From assembly GCF_024494385.1 (NCBI RefSeq), contig NZ_JAEVLT010000016.1:1-64000 (forward strand): a DNA stretch of 64,000 nucleotides, written 5' to 3'. Within the stretch, counting starts at the first letter, position 1. Each line of letters begins with the position of its first letter. The notes under the pieces are model-generated. The model was not told where the DNA came from. It saw nothing but the letters and a program-made list of their open reading frames with translations, and ran no database searches. Shown piece after piece: positions 8,989 to 17,392 of this stretch. The position numbers and the translations under genes were made by a program. The DNA comes from Bacillus sp. EB600 (GTDB taxonomy: Bacteria; Bacillota; Bacilli; Bacillales; Cytobacillaceae).

Positions 8989-10134
8989 TTAAAAGATTCT
9001 TAGAAATTTAAAGATGAAATATTGTATGGATGCAAGTGTTGCTAAAAATGAAAAGTTGTAAATACTAAATTTGATTAAATACTCTTTGCTCTCTTTACGG
9101 TTAGCCTGAATGTACAGTTTATAGGAGATTACACTGGCTAAAGACGCGATAATGGTTCCAAGTCCTCCGATATTAACTCCTAATAATAAGGGCTTCCAAT
9201 CAGAAGTAAAGTTTGATAGGAGGATGGTAGCAGGCACATTGCTGATCAATTGACTTACAAATATGGAACTAAAAAAGACCGATGTACCTCCTCTTAAATT
9301 GGCGTGAGCAAATGCTTTCATTGCATTCGAGTTTGATATATTACCAATAAAAATAAAAAAACAGACAAAGGTAATCAGAAGTAAATAATCAATCTTAAAT
9401 AGTAATTTTCTATTCAAAATAAATACTGTCATCAATGTGATGATAAGCGCAATGTAATAATGGATGACTCCAAAAATAGACGTGATAATAATAACAAGAA
9501 TTAGGCTCCAGACTCCAGCTTTTTTTCGATCCTCTATGGCAATGACAGGAAGTTCTATTTTTAATTCTGTTTTATGAAGTTTTTGAGTAACGATAAACAA
9601 CGAACTGATGCCAAGCACAGCTAATAACAGAATTGAACCAAAAAATGGGATCGGCTTAATTCCATAGTAAGAATAGATGTACAAATTTTGCGGATTCCCC
9701 ATAGGTGTCAGGCTGCTTCCGATATTTGCTGCAATTGTCTGCAGGATGATCGTATTGATCATATTCATTTGTGTCTTCTTACTTATGACAAGTGTTATGG
9801 GTACAAAAGTGAGCAAAGCCACATCATTCGTTACAAACATAGAGCAAATAAAGCATAACAAAATCAGAATACCTGATATTGTCCTGCTGTTATTGCATTT
9901 ATTTAATATAGCAACTGCAAATTTGTCTAATAACTTTAGCTCTTCAAAGGCCTTTATGGCCACCATTAGATTAAATAAGCTAACTAGCACTTTAAAGTTA
10001 ATATATTCAAGCCTTGGCGGATGTATAAAACAGCTGACAACTGCCAGTATCAGTGAAATGGTAAGCACTATGTCCTTTTTTAGAAAACCAAATTTCAAAA
10101 GTATTCTTTTTTTATTTAATATTAATTCTTTCAC
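8989..10134 (-). CDS. ArsB/NhaD/citrate-type (IT superfamily) anion permease
   Basis: A 381-residue membrane protein with about ten hydrophobic segments. Two family signatures are clear: VTNDVALLTFVPI in the first half, and ANIGSSLTPMGNPQNL, the re-entrant loop motif found in ArsB, NhaD and CitMHS transporters. It begins with GTG at 10134 after AGGTGG. It is slightly shorter than the usual 420-430 residues. Substrate is uncertain: arsenite, dicarboxylate/citrate or sodium are the known choices, and no neighbouring gene points to one. Confidence 0.8.
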   Translation of the reverse strand: MKELILNKKRILLKFGFLKKDIVLTISLILAVVSCFIHPPRLEYINFKVLVSLFNLMVAIKAFEELKLLDKFAVAILNKCNNSRTISGILILLCFICSMFVTNDVALLTFVPITLVISKKTQMNMINTIILQTIAANIGSSLTPMGNPQNLYIYSYYGIKPIPFFGSILLLAVLGISSLFIVTQKLHKTELKIELPVIAIEDRKKAGVWSLILVIIITSIFGVIHYYIALIITLMTVFILNRKLLFKIDYLLLITFVCFFIFIGNISNSNAMKAFAHANLRGGTSVFFSSIFVSQLISNVPATILLSNFTSDWKPLLLGVNIGGLGTIIASLASVISYKLYIQANRKESKEYLIKFSIYNFSFLATLASIQYFIFKFLRIF

Positions 10135-10322
10135 GATGCACCACCTGTAAACTATGTTAATTGAAAGAAGAGTAATTCTTACCCTAAATAAGAATTCTCT
10201 CCATTATCCAACAAAGGACATAGATTACAATAAATTTAATATTTTTTAATTAGTTGTTTTATAATCCAAACGGACCATTACGGTGAAGTGCTATAAACTA
10301 GGAAACAGATAGCTCCGTTTGT

Positions 10323-10715
10323 TTAATTATTTTCTTTTTTTTTCAATTTGTCGTCAACTGTGTTTGTTTCGGAAACGGCGCTCTCACCAAACCAAATTCT
10401 GATTCGTTCTCTGGCCTTTTCTTTGACTGATTCATCAATATACATTGCGATAGTAACAAGAGCACCAAACATACTGCCTAAATCATCCGTATAGCCTCCT
10501 GGAACCATATCCGGAATTAAATCAATCGGAGAAATAAAATATCCCAATGCTCCAATAATCACCGCTTTAGCCCAAATTGGTGTTTCCTTTTTCTGAAGAG
10601 TATAGAATAATAACAACGCTACATATACAACGGATACTCCAGCTTTTTTACCATACTTTTTTACTTTATCCCAGAATGATTCTTCCGAAAAGTTAGTGGA
10701 ATAATCTTTTGACAA
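10323..10715 (-). CDS. YkvA family (DUF1232) protein
   Basis: A 130-residue protein with the DUF1232 core: WAKAVIIGALGYFISPIDLI followed by PDMVPGGYTDDLG (about residues 48-80). The function of the family is unknown; members are small membrane-associated proteins. The TTG start at 10715 lies seven bases after GGGATG. The strongly charged C-terminus ends in a lysine run. No operon partners. Confidence 0.85.
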   Translation of the reverse strand: MSKDYSTNFSEESFWDKVKKYGKKAGVSVVYVALLLFYTLQKKETPIWAKAVIIGALGYFISPIDLIPDMVPGGYTDDLGSMFGALVTIAMYIDESVKEKARERIRIWFGESAVSETNTVDDKLKKKENN

Positions 10716-10899
10716 CTTTTTGCATCCCCTTAGTAAGAAGTTAATATTAGTATAAATCTATAAACTTATTTTACTCCAATTAGTTTAAATAGGGTCTTTT
10801 TAGACAAGCTGATTCTTCTACCTGCCTACACCAATTGGTAAAGCAAAAAGAAAAATTACATCGTCAAGAGAAGCTTGAAAAGCGTAATGCACATATTAT

Positions 10900-10916
10900 T
10901 GTAATATAATTGTAAT
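10900..10916 (+). promoter_or_regulatory. WalR (YycF) binding site
   Basis: TGTAAT-ATAAT-TGTAAT exactly fits the published WalR consensus TGTWAH-N5-TGTWAH. It lies 71 bp upstream of a secreted NlpC/P60 hydrolase, the type of autolysin that the WalRK essential two-component system controls in Bacillus. Confidence 0.7.
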
Positions 10917-10986
10917 CCGGCTGTGACTTCGTTGTTATTCCTCTCTAGTATTATGAAACTATCAAATCACAGGAGGACAACAACTA

Positions 10987-11442
10987 ATGCTAAAGAAATT
11001 CATCGTAGCTATTGCAATCCTTGTTTCTTTTAGCTCAGTGTTTGCCAACACTAGTGATAAAGCGGAAGCAGCAACATATAATTATCATACAGCAGCCGTC
11101 CATATCGCTGAATCATATATCGGGGTTCCATATCGTTGGGGTGGTATGTCGCCAGCCGGTTTTGACTGTTCAGGCTTGGTGAAGTATTCCTATGCAAAAG
11201 CAGGTAGAACATTGTACCGCACTGCCGCACAAATGTATTATGGAAATGGGTACAGACCTTCAAACCTTCAGATCGGCGACTTATTATTTTATGCACCAAC
11301 AAAAGCCAGTGCACCGACACATGTTGCGATCTACATCGGATACGGAAAAATGATTATGGCTTCTTCATCAAAAGGAGTAATCATCACTTATACAAGCAAC
11401 CCATATTGGCATGCAAGATATATTGGAGCAAAACGAGTGTAA
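10987..11442 (+). CDS. secreted NlpC/P60 cell-wall endopeptidase
   Basis: A 151-residue protein. Residues 1-29 form a signal peptide (KK, hydrophobic core, AEA cleavage region). The rest is a single C40 peptidase domain: Cys61 in DCSGL, His112 in APTHVAIYIG and His142 in WHARY form the catalytic set. It should cleave the gamma-D-Glu/meso-DAP bond in peptidoglycan stem peptides. It lacks the SH3 or LysM cell-wall-binding repeats of LytE-like enzymes, so it is a minimal version. AGGAGG precedes the ATG. A WalR box at 10900-10916 suggests control by WalRK. Confidence 0.92.
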   Translation: MLKKFIVAIAILVSFSSVFANTSDKAEAATYNYHTAAVHIAESYIGVPYRWGGMSPAGFDCSGLVKYSYAKAGRTLYRTAAQMYYGNGYRPSNLQIGDLLFYAPTKASAPTHVAIYIGYGKMIMASSSKGVIITYTSNPYWHARYIGAKRV

Positions 11443-11472
11443 AGATCATCGGAGACGATGGTCTTTTTTTTT
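11443..11472 (+). terminator. terminator of the NlpC/P60 gene
   Basis: AGATCATCG (11443-11451) pairs with CGATGGTCT (11456-11464), followed by a run of nine T. Confidence 0.85.
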
Positions 11473-11490
11473 GTTTCCTAAAGAAGATCA

Positions 11491-11622
11491 ATTGACGGCG
11501 GTTCCATCCATCCATCACTGGGTGATACCTTACCACAAATAGCAGTTGAATTTGGAACAACGATTAAGCAGTTACAGCCCTGGAATCGGATCACCAACCC
11601 ATATAAAATTATAGGCGGCTAA
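11491..11622 (+). pseudogene. LysM-domain remnant
   Basis: A frame with no start encodes GDTLPQIAVEFGTTIKQLQ then PWNRITNPYKIIGG and TAA at 11620. This is the canonical LysM pattern (GDTL..IA..F.T....L...N.I.NP..I..G). It lies just after the NlpC/P60 terminator and may be the leftover cell-wall-binding part of a neighbouring or former hydrolase. Confidence 0.7.
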
Positions 11623-11743
11623 CTACTGAATGGGTATGAATGAATCTAATTATTTTGAAATGTTGACAGATGTCATTCTATTAAAGGAGGGGGCTGTCAG
11701 GTACTTTCCCAGACAGCAGATCCTTAACCCAATACAATTTCCT

Positions 11744-12484
11744 CTACTTTTTGGAACCTCTATATTTTGCTTTTGTTAACTCATTTATATATTCCTCAAG
11801 CTCCGGCATTTCAGCTTCTCTTGCTAAATGTATTGATAATTCAATATCATAAGGAACGCGAACAAGCTGAATCGAAAACACTCCATTTTCGGATTGGTTA
11901 TATTCTCCTTCAAGAATTGCATAGGAGGCTTGGGCGATATCGAGCGGATTGCCCACACTGCCTACGTTGCATAATAGTTTACCTTTTATTATTTGCTGGT
12001 AGGCATTATGAACATCTCCATAGCAAACGACATCCGGTTCCCTTTTACCTGCTATATTTTCCGTTGATTCTGTGTTTTCGAACATACTTAAGCGACGGTC
12101 GAGTGAGTCCCACGGTTGTATTCTTTCATACACGCTTCGCGGTGAAGCATGATACATTCTGACTAGTTTTCCACTCATCATAAACTCTACAGAAAACGGC
12201 AGTTCTTTTAAATAATTCATTTGTTGTTTCGTTAATTGATTTTGGTGCCACTTGATAGTATTGGATTCTTGAGGTTTGGGGAAAAAATCATCCCAATTGC
12301 CTCTAATCACTGAGTCACAATGCTTTTGGATCATTTGTATTGCCATGCTTGATTGTGGTCCCTTACCAACTAAATCACCGAGGCAAATGATTCTCTTAAT
12401 GTTTCTCGAATCGATGTCAGCAAGGACTGATTCCAGTGCAGGGATATTTCCATGAATGTCTGAAATAACAGCGATTTTTTCCAC
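11744..12484 (-). CDS. calcineurin-like metallophosphoesterase
   Basis: A 246-residue protein with all five phosphoesterase blocks: DIHGN (residues 9-13), GDLVGKG (about 36-42), GNWDD, YGDVHNAY and the C-terminal NVGSVGNPLD. These residues coordinate two metal ions. The closest general group is the YfcE/diadenosine-tetraphosphatase-like prokaryotic set; the substrate (phosphodiester or nucleotide) is not determined. It starts with GTG at 12484, ten bases after AGGAG, and stands alone. Confidence 0.88.
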   Translation of the reverse strand: MEKIAVISDIHGNIPALESVLADIDSRNIKRIICLGDLVGKGPQSSMAIQMIQKHCDSVIRGNWDDFFPKPQESNTIKWHQNQLTKQQMNYLKELPFSVEFMMSGKLVRMYHASPRSVYERIQPWDSLDRRLSMFENTESTENIAGKREPDVVCYGDVHNAYQQIIKGKLLCNVGSVGNPLDIAQASYAILEGEYNQSENGVFSIQLVRVPYDIELSIHLAREAEMPELEEYINELTKAKYRGSKK

Positions 12485-12840
12485 TTTTACAAAACTCCTA
12501 ACGATTTATGCGAAAATAATTCTCGACTTGTCTCCTCGTATACAATCATTTATTTTAGTTTTTATTTTATACCAAAGTATAGAAGAATAAAAAAAATAGG
12601 CTTAAATAAAGAATTAAGTGCTGATTTGCAACCATATTTTAAAAGACATAGTGTTAGAACACAATATTTACGAGAAGTCAAAATTAGCTACAAGTATTTC
12701 TGATACACTTAAATTAAGAGAGTATTTGCAACAGGATAAAATTATATAATGCTCAAAATCGTGTGGATATGAAAAAACTTCCACACGATTTTTTCTTTGC
12801 AATAAAGAATCCTCAACTAAAAAGTCAATGCCAGAACTAT

Positions 12841-13371
12841 ATTCTGGTAATACATGAACGTTACAAGGATAAATTTGACATTGAAATGGCAGACATCTGA
12901 TCACTGCCTTATTTTGACCAGGATGAGAAAAACAACCCACCGCGGGCAGTAAAAGAAATTAAGGAATCAATCGCAAGTGCTGATGGAGTTATTATCTTTA
13001 CTCCAGAATATAATTGGTCCATTCCAGGAGTCTTAAAGAATGCTCAAGATTGGTCTTTAAGAGTTGATAAAGTTTTCATTGATAAACCAGTAATGGCTTT
13101 AGGCGCTACTATTGGCATGCTCGGTACCGTTCGTGCTCAAATGCACTTGCGTGAACTCCTAGCCTCTCCTCGAATTCAAGCAAAAATACTTCCACCAGGA
13201 GGAAATGAGGTACTGATTAATTTTGCGAATTAGGAGTTTGATGAACAAATAGGTCATTTGGTTGATGAAGGGGCACTAAGATTCTTAGATAGTAAAGTAG
13301 ATACGTTTATTGATTTTGTAAAGTCAGGCTTAAAATCTGGGGGCCAGACCCCAGGTGCGTTAATGCTTTAA
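12841..13371 (+). pseudogene. broken NADPH-dependent FMN reductase
   Basis: One frame encodes most of a flavodoxin-like NADPH:FMN/quinone reductase: KFDIEMADI, then ADGVIIFTPEYNWSIPGVLK and NAQDWSLRVDKVF, through to a C-terminal helix. It carries in-frame TGA at 12898 and TAG at 13231, and the N-terminal FMN-binding GS-x-R region is gone. The last codons run into a REP-like palindrome. Intact homologues are 180-190 residues and reduce quinones, azo dyes or chromate. Confidence 0.85.
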
Positions 13372-13392
13372 CGAACTGGGGATCAGGCATCT
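13338..13392. repeat. REP-like compound palindrome, copy 1
   Basis: Outer arms GGCCAGACCCCAG and CTGGGGATCAGGC enclose an inner CGTTAA-tgct-TTAACG stem, followed by CTTTTT. The same two-tier design occurs at 41494-41550, so this is a dispersed element that also serves as a terminator between convergent genes. Confidence 0.65.
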
Positions 13393-13404
13393 TTTTCATT
13401 TTTT

Positions 13405-14103
13405 TCATTCGTAACGCTTGAAAAGAACGCCATTTTCCTTAGCAATATGAAGGAAAATATCATCTGCTAATTCATGGAGTTTCAAATAGGCAGCCTTCAT
13501 GGATGGACAGGCATACTCCGGTGGCGTAAAATCGTTAGTCTCTTTGATTAGGTGCTTAATAGTCTGTCCGGCGCCATCATGTTCGCCTTCCAATTCGAGA
13601 ATGTTCGAACGAATCGCCGCCCTTTCCTCTGGCGTTTTATTAAGATTGCACATGGCAGGGAAGAGTTCTTTTTCCTCTTTTGCGAAATGCTCCTCCAACT
13701 CCATCTTTAACTTGCTTAAGTTATGATGAAGCATCAAAACCAGTTCTTTGCCATGATCATAGTGGGCGAGCAAAATCTTATTCAAAAGCTGATCCAATTC
13801 CCTTAGCAGAACACGCTCTGGTTGATGATGGATTTCAAGGATAAGGTCGATGAGCTGTTCATCTGATAGCTCCGTCACAGATATTTCTTTGTCTGGTTTA
13901 GCTAAAAATTCATCGTATTCATTCTGTACCTCAGTAATGAAATTTGATGAAAGCCCTGCTTCTTTTATGGCGGCTTCAAGCGTACGATCCCCCTGACAAC
14001 AGTAATCTATGTGCAGTTCATTCAGGCGTGAAGTGATGGCAGGGAAATAGGTTACCAGTTCTCCAAGATGTGTTTGACTGTTGATAGAAATCATTTGATT
14101 CAT
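13405..14103 (-). CDS. ric: Ric/ScdA/YtfE iron-sulfur cluster repair di-iron protein
   Basis: A 232-residue protein with an N-terminal DUF542/ScdA domain (LGELVTYFPAITSRLNELHI then DYCCQGDRTLEAA) and a C-terminal hemerythrin-like HHE domain with conserved histidines (HHQPERVLLRELDQLL, HHNLSKLKMELEEHF, LEGEHDGAG, HIAKEN). The family restores iron-sulfur clusters damaged by nitric oxide or oxidants. The frame is open to 14172, but the ATG at 14103 follows GGAGG by eight bases. A TTGAT-N4-ATCAA dyad lies about 95 bp upstream, suggesting redox control. Confidence 0.92.
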   Translation of the reverse strand: MNQMISINSQTHLGELVTYFPAITSRLNELHIDYCCQGDRTLEAAIKEAGLSSNFITEVQNEYDEFLAKPDKEISVTELSDEQLIDLILEIHHQPERVLLRELDQLLNKILLAHYDHGKELVLMLHHNLSKLKMELEEHFAKEEKELFPAMCNLNKTPEERAAIRSNILELEGEHDGAGQTIKHLIKETNDFTPPEYACPSMKAAYLKLHELADDIFLHIAKENGVLFKRYE

Positions 14104-14198
14104 TAGAATATCCTCCTCGTTTTTATGAAAGTTATTTGGTTGGCAATTTGTTTTCTTCTTCCTTGCATTCATTCTATTTCATACCGAAGATAGTAACC

Positions 14199-14212
14199 TT
14201 GATTAAAATCAA
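14199..14212. promoter_or_regulatory. FNR/CRP-type dyad upstream of ric
   Basis: TTGATTAAAATCAA fits TTGAT-N4-ATCAA, the classical FNR half-site arrangement. It lies about 95 bp before the ric start, a plausible activator distance. Bacillus Fnr prefers TGTGA half sites, so the cognate protein is uncertain. Confidence 0.4.
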
Positions 14213-14282
14213 TTTTTAGGAAATATCGATTTTGCAAGTTTTGAGCATCAGGCACTCTAGTTAAATGATGCCTTAGTGATTT

Positions 14283-14522
14283 ATGCCAAGAGAGGATTTT
14301 GAACATGCAGAAATGGAAGTAGAGAAGGCAGATTTGTTTATCGTTTTGGGATCATCCTTAAGTGTGTCACCAGCCAATCATTTTCCGATTATTGCAAAAC
14401 AGCATGGAGCAAAGTTGGTCATTATCAATTTGGAGAAAACAGATCTGGACTCAAAGGCCAATCTAGTCATAAATGGAGCAAAGTTGGCCGGTTGTTGGAA
14501 ATATTGGATGAATCTTTTTAAA
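14283..14522 (+). pseudogene. sirtuin (NAD-dependent deacetylase) C-terminal remnant
   Basis: The frame encodes ADLFIVLGSSLSVSPANHFP and KLVIINLEKTDLD...NLVING, the NAD-binding C-terminal third of Sir2 proteins. The catalytic His and zinc-binding cysteines upstream are absent. Near 14490 the frame shifts: the expected end LEILDESF followed by TAA (14520-14522) is in another frame. A dead fragment. Confidence 0.85.
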
Positions 14523-14734
14523 AGAGAAAGTAAGCTTACAATGGGGAAGGTGGAGAGGAAAATGGCATCTATAATGTCTTAGCCGATGGAACCTATTCGA
14601 AATCAGTAGCCTTCAAAACGGTCTTTAAGGTTAAAAATAAGGAAATTTTTATCGTGCCGCTTCCATCCGTCTTCTGCCAATAACGGCAATTGGCCTAGTA
14701 ATTGCTAGGAAGACCTTCGAAGTATCGTTTTTAT
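14523..14734 (+). other. unassigned stretch after the sirtuin fragment
   Basis: A plus-strand frame reads NGIYNVLADGTYSKSVAFK for about 40 codons without a clear start. I do not recognise it. It may be another remnant. Confidence 0.25.
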
Positions 14735-15205
14735 TTACTGGAAGTTATTATTGTTATATATCTGAGAATCAATTAAATCATTATCAATAACAATATTTGT
14801 ATTAGATTTTACCATAGTAGTACCTACCGATCTTCCCATTCCCTCATTCCGTTTGCCGTGTGCACTCCACCCATTTGACAAATTATCCCCAATTGAAACA
14901 GCGGCGTTGGTATGTAGTGAATTTACATTTATTTCTTTAACATCAATGTTATTAACTTGTTGTGTTCCATCCATATATGTCACAGCTCTACTTTCAATGG
15001 GGGTGTCAATTACATCATTATCGATGACTAAACCAAAATTATCCGATACGGTAGAATTAGTAACAGAACCAAACCCATGATTACTTTTATAATGTGATGA
15101 CCAATTATTAACATTATTTATTCCAACAAAAATTCCAGACGACGTATCAATCGAGGTGACGTTAATTCCATTTAAAATGAGATTGTTCATTATTTTTTTC
15201 CGCAT
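14735..15205 (-). CDS. two-repeat GerPA/GerPF-like spore protein (novel subgroup)
   Basis: A 156-residue protein built of two homologous halves. The first has IFVGINNVNNWSSHYKSNHG and then LVIDNDVID. The second has VSIGDNLSNGWSAHGKRNEG and then IVIDNDLID. The halves share G-[IV/DN]-x-N...W-S-x-H-x-K-x-N-x-G-x-G and end in VIDND-[VL]-ID. The layout resembles spore-germination GerPA/GerPF proteins (IGD...SPK...G...N) but is not one of them. No signal peptide. The ATG at 15205 follows GGAGG by five bases. It is probably incorporated in the spore coat; function inferred only. Confidence 0.6.
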   Translation of the reverse strand: MRKKIMNNLILNGINVTSIDTSSGIFVGINNVNNWSSHYKSNHGFGSVTNSTVSDNFGLVIDNDVIDTPIESRAVTYMDGTQQVNNIDVKEINVNSLHTNAAVSIGDNLSNGWSAHGKRNEGMGRSVGTTMVKSNTNIVIDNDLIDSQIYNNNNFQ

Positions 15206-15715
15206 CTTAGCCTCCAACTTAATGGTATAAGTCAATAAACTGGAAAAAATAAAAAAATAAATTATACATAATTTCGTTCTAGTTATGCACCGAACCTTTA
15301 AATATCCGACAAAAGAGATAAGTCATGAAAAATACATCTTATAACAAAGTATGATATTATGACTGTCCTTGTTCTTCGATTGTTTTAAGTTGCCTGACTC
15401 CATTACATAAACTTGTTATTGGTGGAAGTCTTTTTTTGTACAAGAAAATATAAGAGGGGTGCGTTTTTGTAGGCACATTGGGGTAGAGTTAGTTGAATAA
15501 GCAATACATCGTCACTCACAAAAGAAAAGCCTAATCAACATTGGTATACAGTTGCAACAGTTTGTATTGGAGCTTTTGCAGCGTTAGATGGAACAGGACA
15601 TGCATATCAAGGCATAAATTAAAACATGAACTTAAAAAGTTGAAATCGATTTAACTGACTTTCAAATTAATGAAAACAGTAAAATATTTAAAAATACAGA
15701 TAAGAGGTGAGTTTT
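15206..15715. other. intergenic stretch with a short remnant
   Basis: No intact gene. On the plus strand near 15520-15620 a frame reads NQHWYTVATVCIGAFAALDG and ends at TAA. It resembles the first membrane segment of an EmrB-type transporter, preceded by a frameshift. Otherwise AT-rich DNA. Confidence 0.3.
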
Positions 15716-15961
15716 TTGGCAATTCCTTTATTAGTCGGGGCAATCAACATAAATTCCCAAAATACAAATTCAGCAACATCTATCGGAGAAAACCAATTAT
15801 CTGGTTGGTCATCTCATAGGAAGACAAACAATGGAGTAGGTCTTCAGATTGGAATCTTCACTAATACATTAAATTACACCATTATTATTGACAGTGATGT
15901 AAATGATGGAAATATTTTTGATCCAGATATACTTCCTGCAGTCCAAGGTCAAGCTATCTAA
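15716..15961 (+). CDS. single-repeat GerPA/GerPF-like spore protein
   Basis: An 81-residue protein beginning MAIPLLVGAININ, with a motif ATSIGENQLSGWSSHRKTNN then GVG that matches the repeats of the 14735-15205 product. The TTG at 15716 has AGAGGTG six bases upstream; a GTG at 15707 overlaps that ribosome site and is less likely. GerPA-like proteins are about 70-80 residues, so this is the canonical single-domain form. It is on the opposite strand to its relatives. A spore-associated role is inferred from family resemblance and neighbours. Confidence 0.6.
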   Translation: MAIPLLVGAININSQNTNSATSIGENQLSGWSSHRKTNNGVGLQIGIFTNTLNYTIIIDSDVNDGNIFDPDILPAVQGQAI

Positions 15962-16447
15962 TTATCTATAAATAATTAAATCCTAAAATTATTGTATTCA
16001 TATTCATACTAAGATATGGGCACTTTTTAATGGGTGGGGGGAATGAAAAAAGACTGACTATAATAAATCAGTCCCGGCCGCACTCTTGAACGTTTCGATG
16101 TCAATGTTGTAAATCATTGTTGCACTTCATGTTGTGTGGAATGACCTAACCAGGAAATCCAAAAATGAGACGGCTTGCACAAAATTCAACAAGAAAAACT
16201 GTGCCATTTCCATACCAAATCCATTTCAAACCACAACGCACATAATTATTACAATTTCCATGTTTGGAGGTAAAGGATACACACTTGCCAGCCAAATAAA
16301 CCGGACTCCCGGCGGATGGAATTTGGCGGATAAAAGTCATGGATTACGGTCGAAACAAGGTATATCAATGCCATCACGGCGGGTCTGTATACGGGCCGGA
16401 ATATATAGTAGCCGCCTATAAAAATACTAGAGCAAAGAAAAGATGTA
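15962..16447. other. intergenic stretch inside the Hsp20/GerP-like cluster
   Basis: About 480 bases with overlapping frames on both strands, none supported by a ribosome site or a recognisable product. A plus-strand frame at 16339-16440 encodes NKVYQCHHGGSVYGPEYIVA, which I cannot assign. Confidence 0.35.
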
Positions 16448-16807
16448 TCACTCTGTTTCATTATTATTCTTGTCATCTTGATTATTCTCGTCATCTTGCT
16501 CTTCAATATTTAACTCTGAGTTTAACATCTCAGTTTGGATCTTATCGACTATTTGTTCATTTTTTGTTTGATCGAATCCATCATAATGAAAGGAATCACT
16601 AATACCATTTTCATCAATTGTCGCTAAAATTTCGCGGATATCATTATGATCACCGGAGATCGAGCCAAATCCCTGATTTTGTTTCTTATAATTGACAAAA
16701 CCACTGGGAAGATTGTTCCCAAGATTTACACATGAGGCACCTTCGACCGTTCCAATTGAAATCGAACCGATAAAAAATGAGGGGGAAAAACGTTTCAATA
16801 GCAGCAT
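16448..16807 (-). CDS. GerP-like spore protein with acidic tail
   Basis: A 119-residue protein. The N-terminal half carries the cluster motif as ASCVNLGNNLPSGFVNYKKQ then NQGFGSISGDHNDI. The C-terminal 35 residues are very acidic and Asn-rich (EEQDDENNQDDKNNNETE). The ATG at 16807 has its ribosome site too close; a TTG at 16798 lies nine bases after GGAAAGG and may be the true start. It is the last gene of a four-gene leftward cluster headed by Hsp20. Probably a spore-surface component; inferred. Confidence 0.55.
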   Translation of the reverse strand: MLLLKRFSPSFFIGSISIGTVEGASCVNLGNNLPSGFVNYKKQNQGFGSISGDHNDIREILATIDENGISDSFHYDGFDQTKNEQIVDKIQTEMLNSELNIEEQDDENNQDDKNNNETE

Positions 16808-16814
16808 CCTTTCC

Positions 16815-17177
16815 CTAATTTATTGAATAAGGTACTGACTTTCCATTTATCTTGATTTGAATTTGTTCATTTTTTCCTTTTGCCATTTCACCTTGTTTTT
16901 GTGTATTTTCATGGGTAGACGGCTTTTTCGACATTGGTTTCCGAAGGACATGAGGAGAGAAGGTGTTTCCAAGATTTAACATTCCGCTTAACTCCTTAAT
17001 ATCTAGTTTATCAAGATGGAATGCCAGTTCCTCAAGATTTAATTGTTGTAAATGGAGATTTTTAACGTCCATTTTTAAAATGAATGGGTGATTGTGTTTT
17101 TCTTGGAGAGATTTTTCAAGCTTGTTGATCTTCTGGAACAATTCATCGATCTTTACTTGTAAATTTTCCTGATCCAT
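16815..17177 (-). CDS. GerPC-like coiled-coil protein
   Basis: A 120-residue hydrophilic protein. Residues 1-30 (MDQENLQVKIDELFQKINKL) form a coiled coil. A central segment NLHLQQLNLEELAFHLDKLD looks like a leucine-rich beta-strand ladder. The basic C-terminus ends in IQIKINGKSVPYSIN. It is similar in style to GerPC, which starts with a coiled coil, but shorter (GerPC is about 200 residues), so the assignment is tentative. The ATG at 17177 follows GGAG. Neighbours are two GerP-like genes and hsp20 in the same direction. Confidence 0.5.
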   Translation of the reverse strand: MDQENLQVKIDELFQKINKLEKSLQEKHNHPFILKMDVKNLHLQQLNLEELAFHLDKLDIKELSGMLNLGNTFSPHVLRKPMSKKPSTHENTQKQGEMAKGKNEQIQIKINGKSVPYSIN

Positions 17178-17193
17178 CAATCTCCATTCCTTT

Positions 17194-17379
17194 TTATGAG
17201 CGTTTTTCTATTACTCCTGCATTTGATTTGAGGTTGTTATGATTTCCTTTAACAGTGCCAAATCCCTCATTCGTCACTACTTCGTTTTTTCTTCCCTTCA
17301 GGATGTTTGTTCCCACAAATAATCCAGAAGTATTTTTAATATTGTCAATTTTTAATGAACCGTATTTAATAGATGTCAT
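17194..17379 (-). CDS. short GerP-like spore protein (61 aa)
   Basis: A 61-residue protein with the cluster motif in short form: SGLFVGTNILKGRKNEVVTN then EGFGTVKGNHNNL. The ATG at 17379 is preceded by GAGGGAGAAAG. It is 13 bp downstream of hsp20 and 16 bp upstream of the coiled-coil gene, so one transcript is likely. The W-S-x-H part of the motif is replaced by K-N-E-V, making this the most divergent member. Confidence 0.55.
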   Translation of the reverse strand: MTSIKYGSLKIDNIKNTSGLFVGTNILKGRKNEVVTNEGFGTVKGNHNNLKSNAGVIEKRS

Positions 17380-17392
17380 AATCTTTCTCCCT

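Noticed and set aside
9677..10150. 157-codon plus-strand frame over the ArsB-type permease
   Set aside because: It is antisense to a clear membrane protein with family motifs and has no ribosome site; an antisense shadow.
12898..12900. In-frame TGA of the FMN reductase as selenocysteine or read-through
   Set aside because: A second in-frame stop (TAG 13231) and a missing N-terminus show that it is a pseudogene.
12668..12940. 90-codon minus-strand frame
   Set aside because: Antisense to the FMN reductase remnant and nearby AT-rich DNA; no ribosome site, no recognisable product.
16134..16421. 95-codon plus-strand frame in the GerP-like cluster
   Set aside because: Overlaps several equal frames on both strands, no ribosome site, no shared motif with neighbours.
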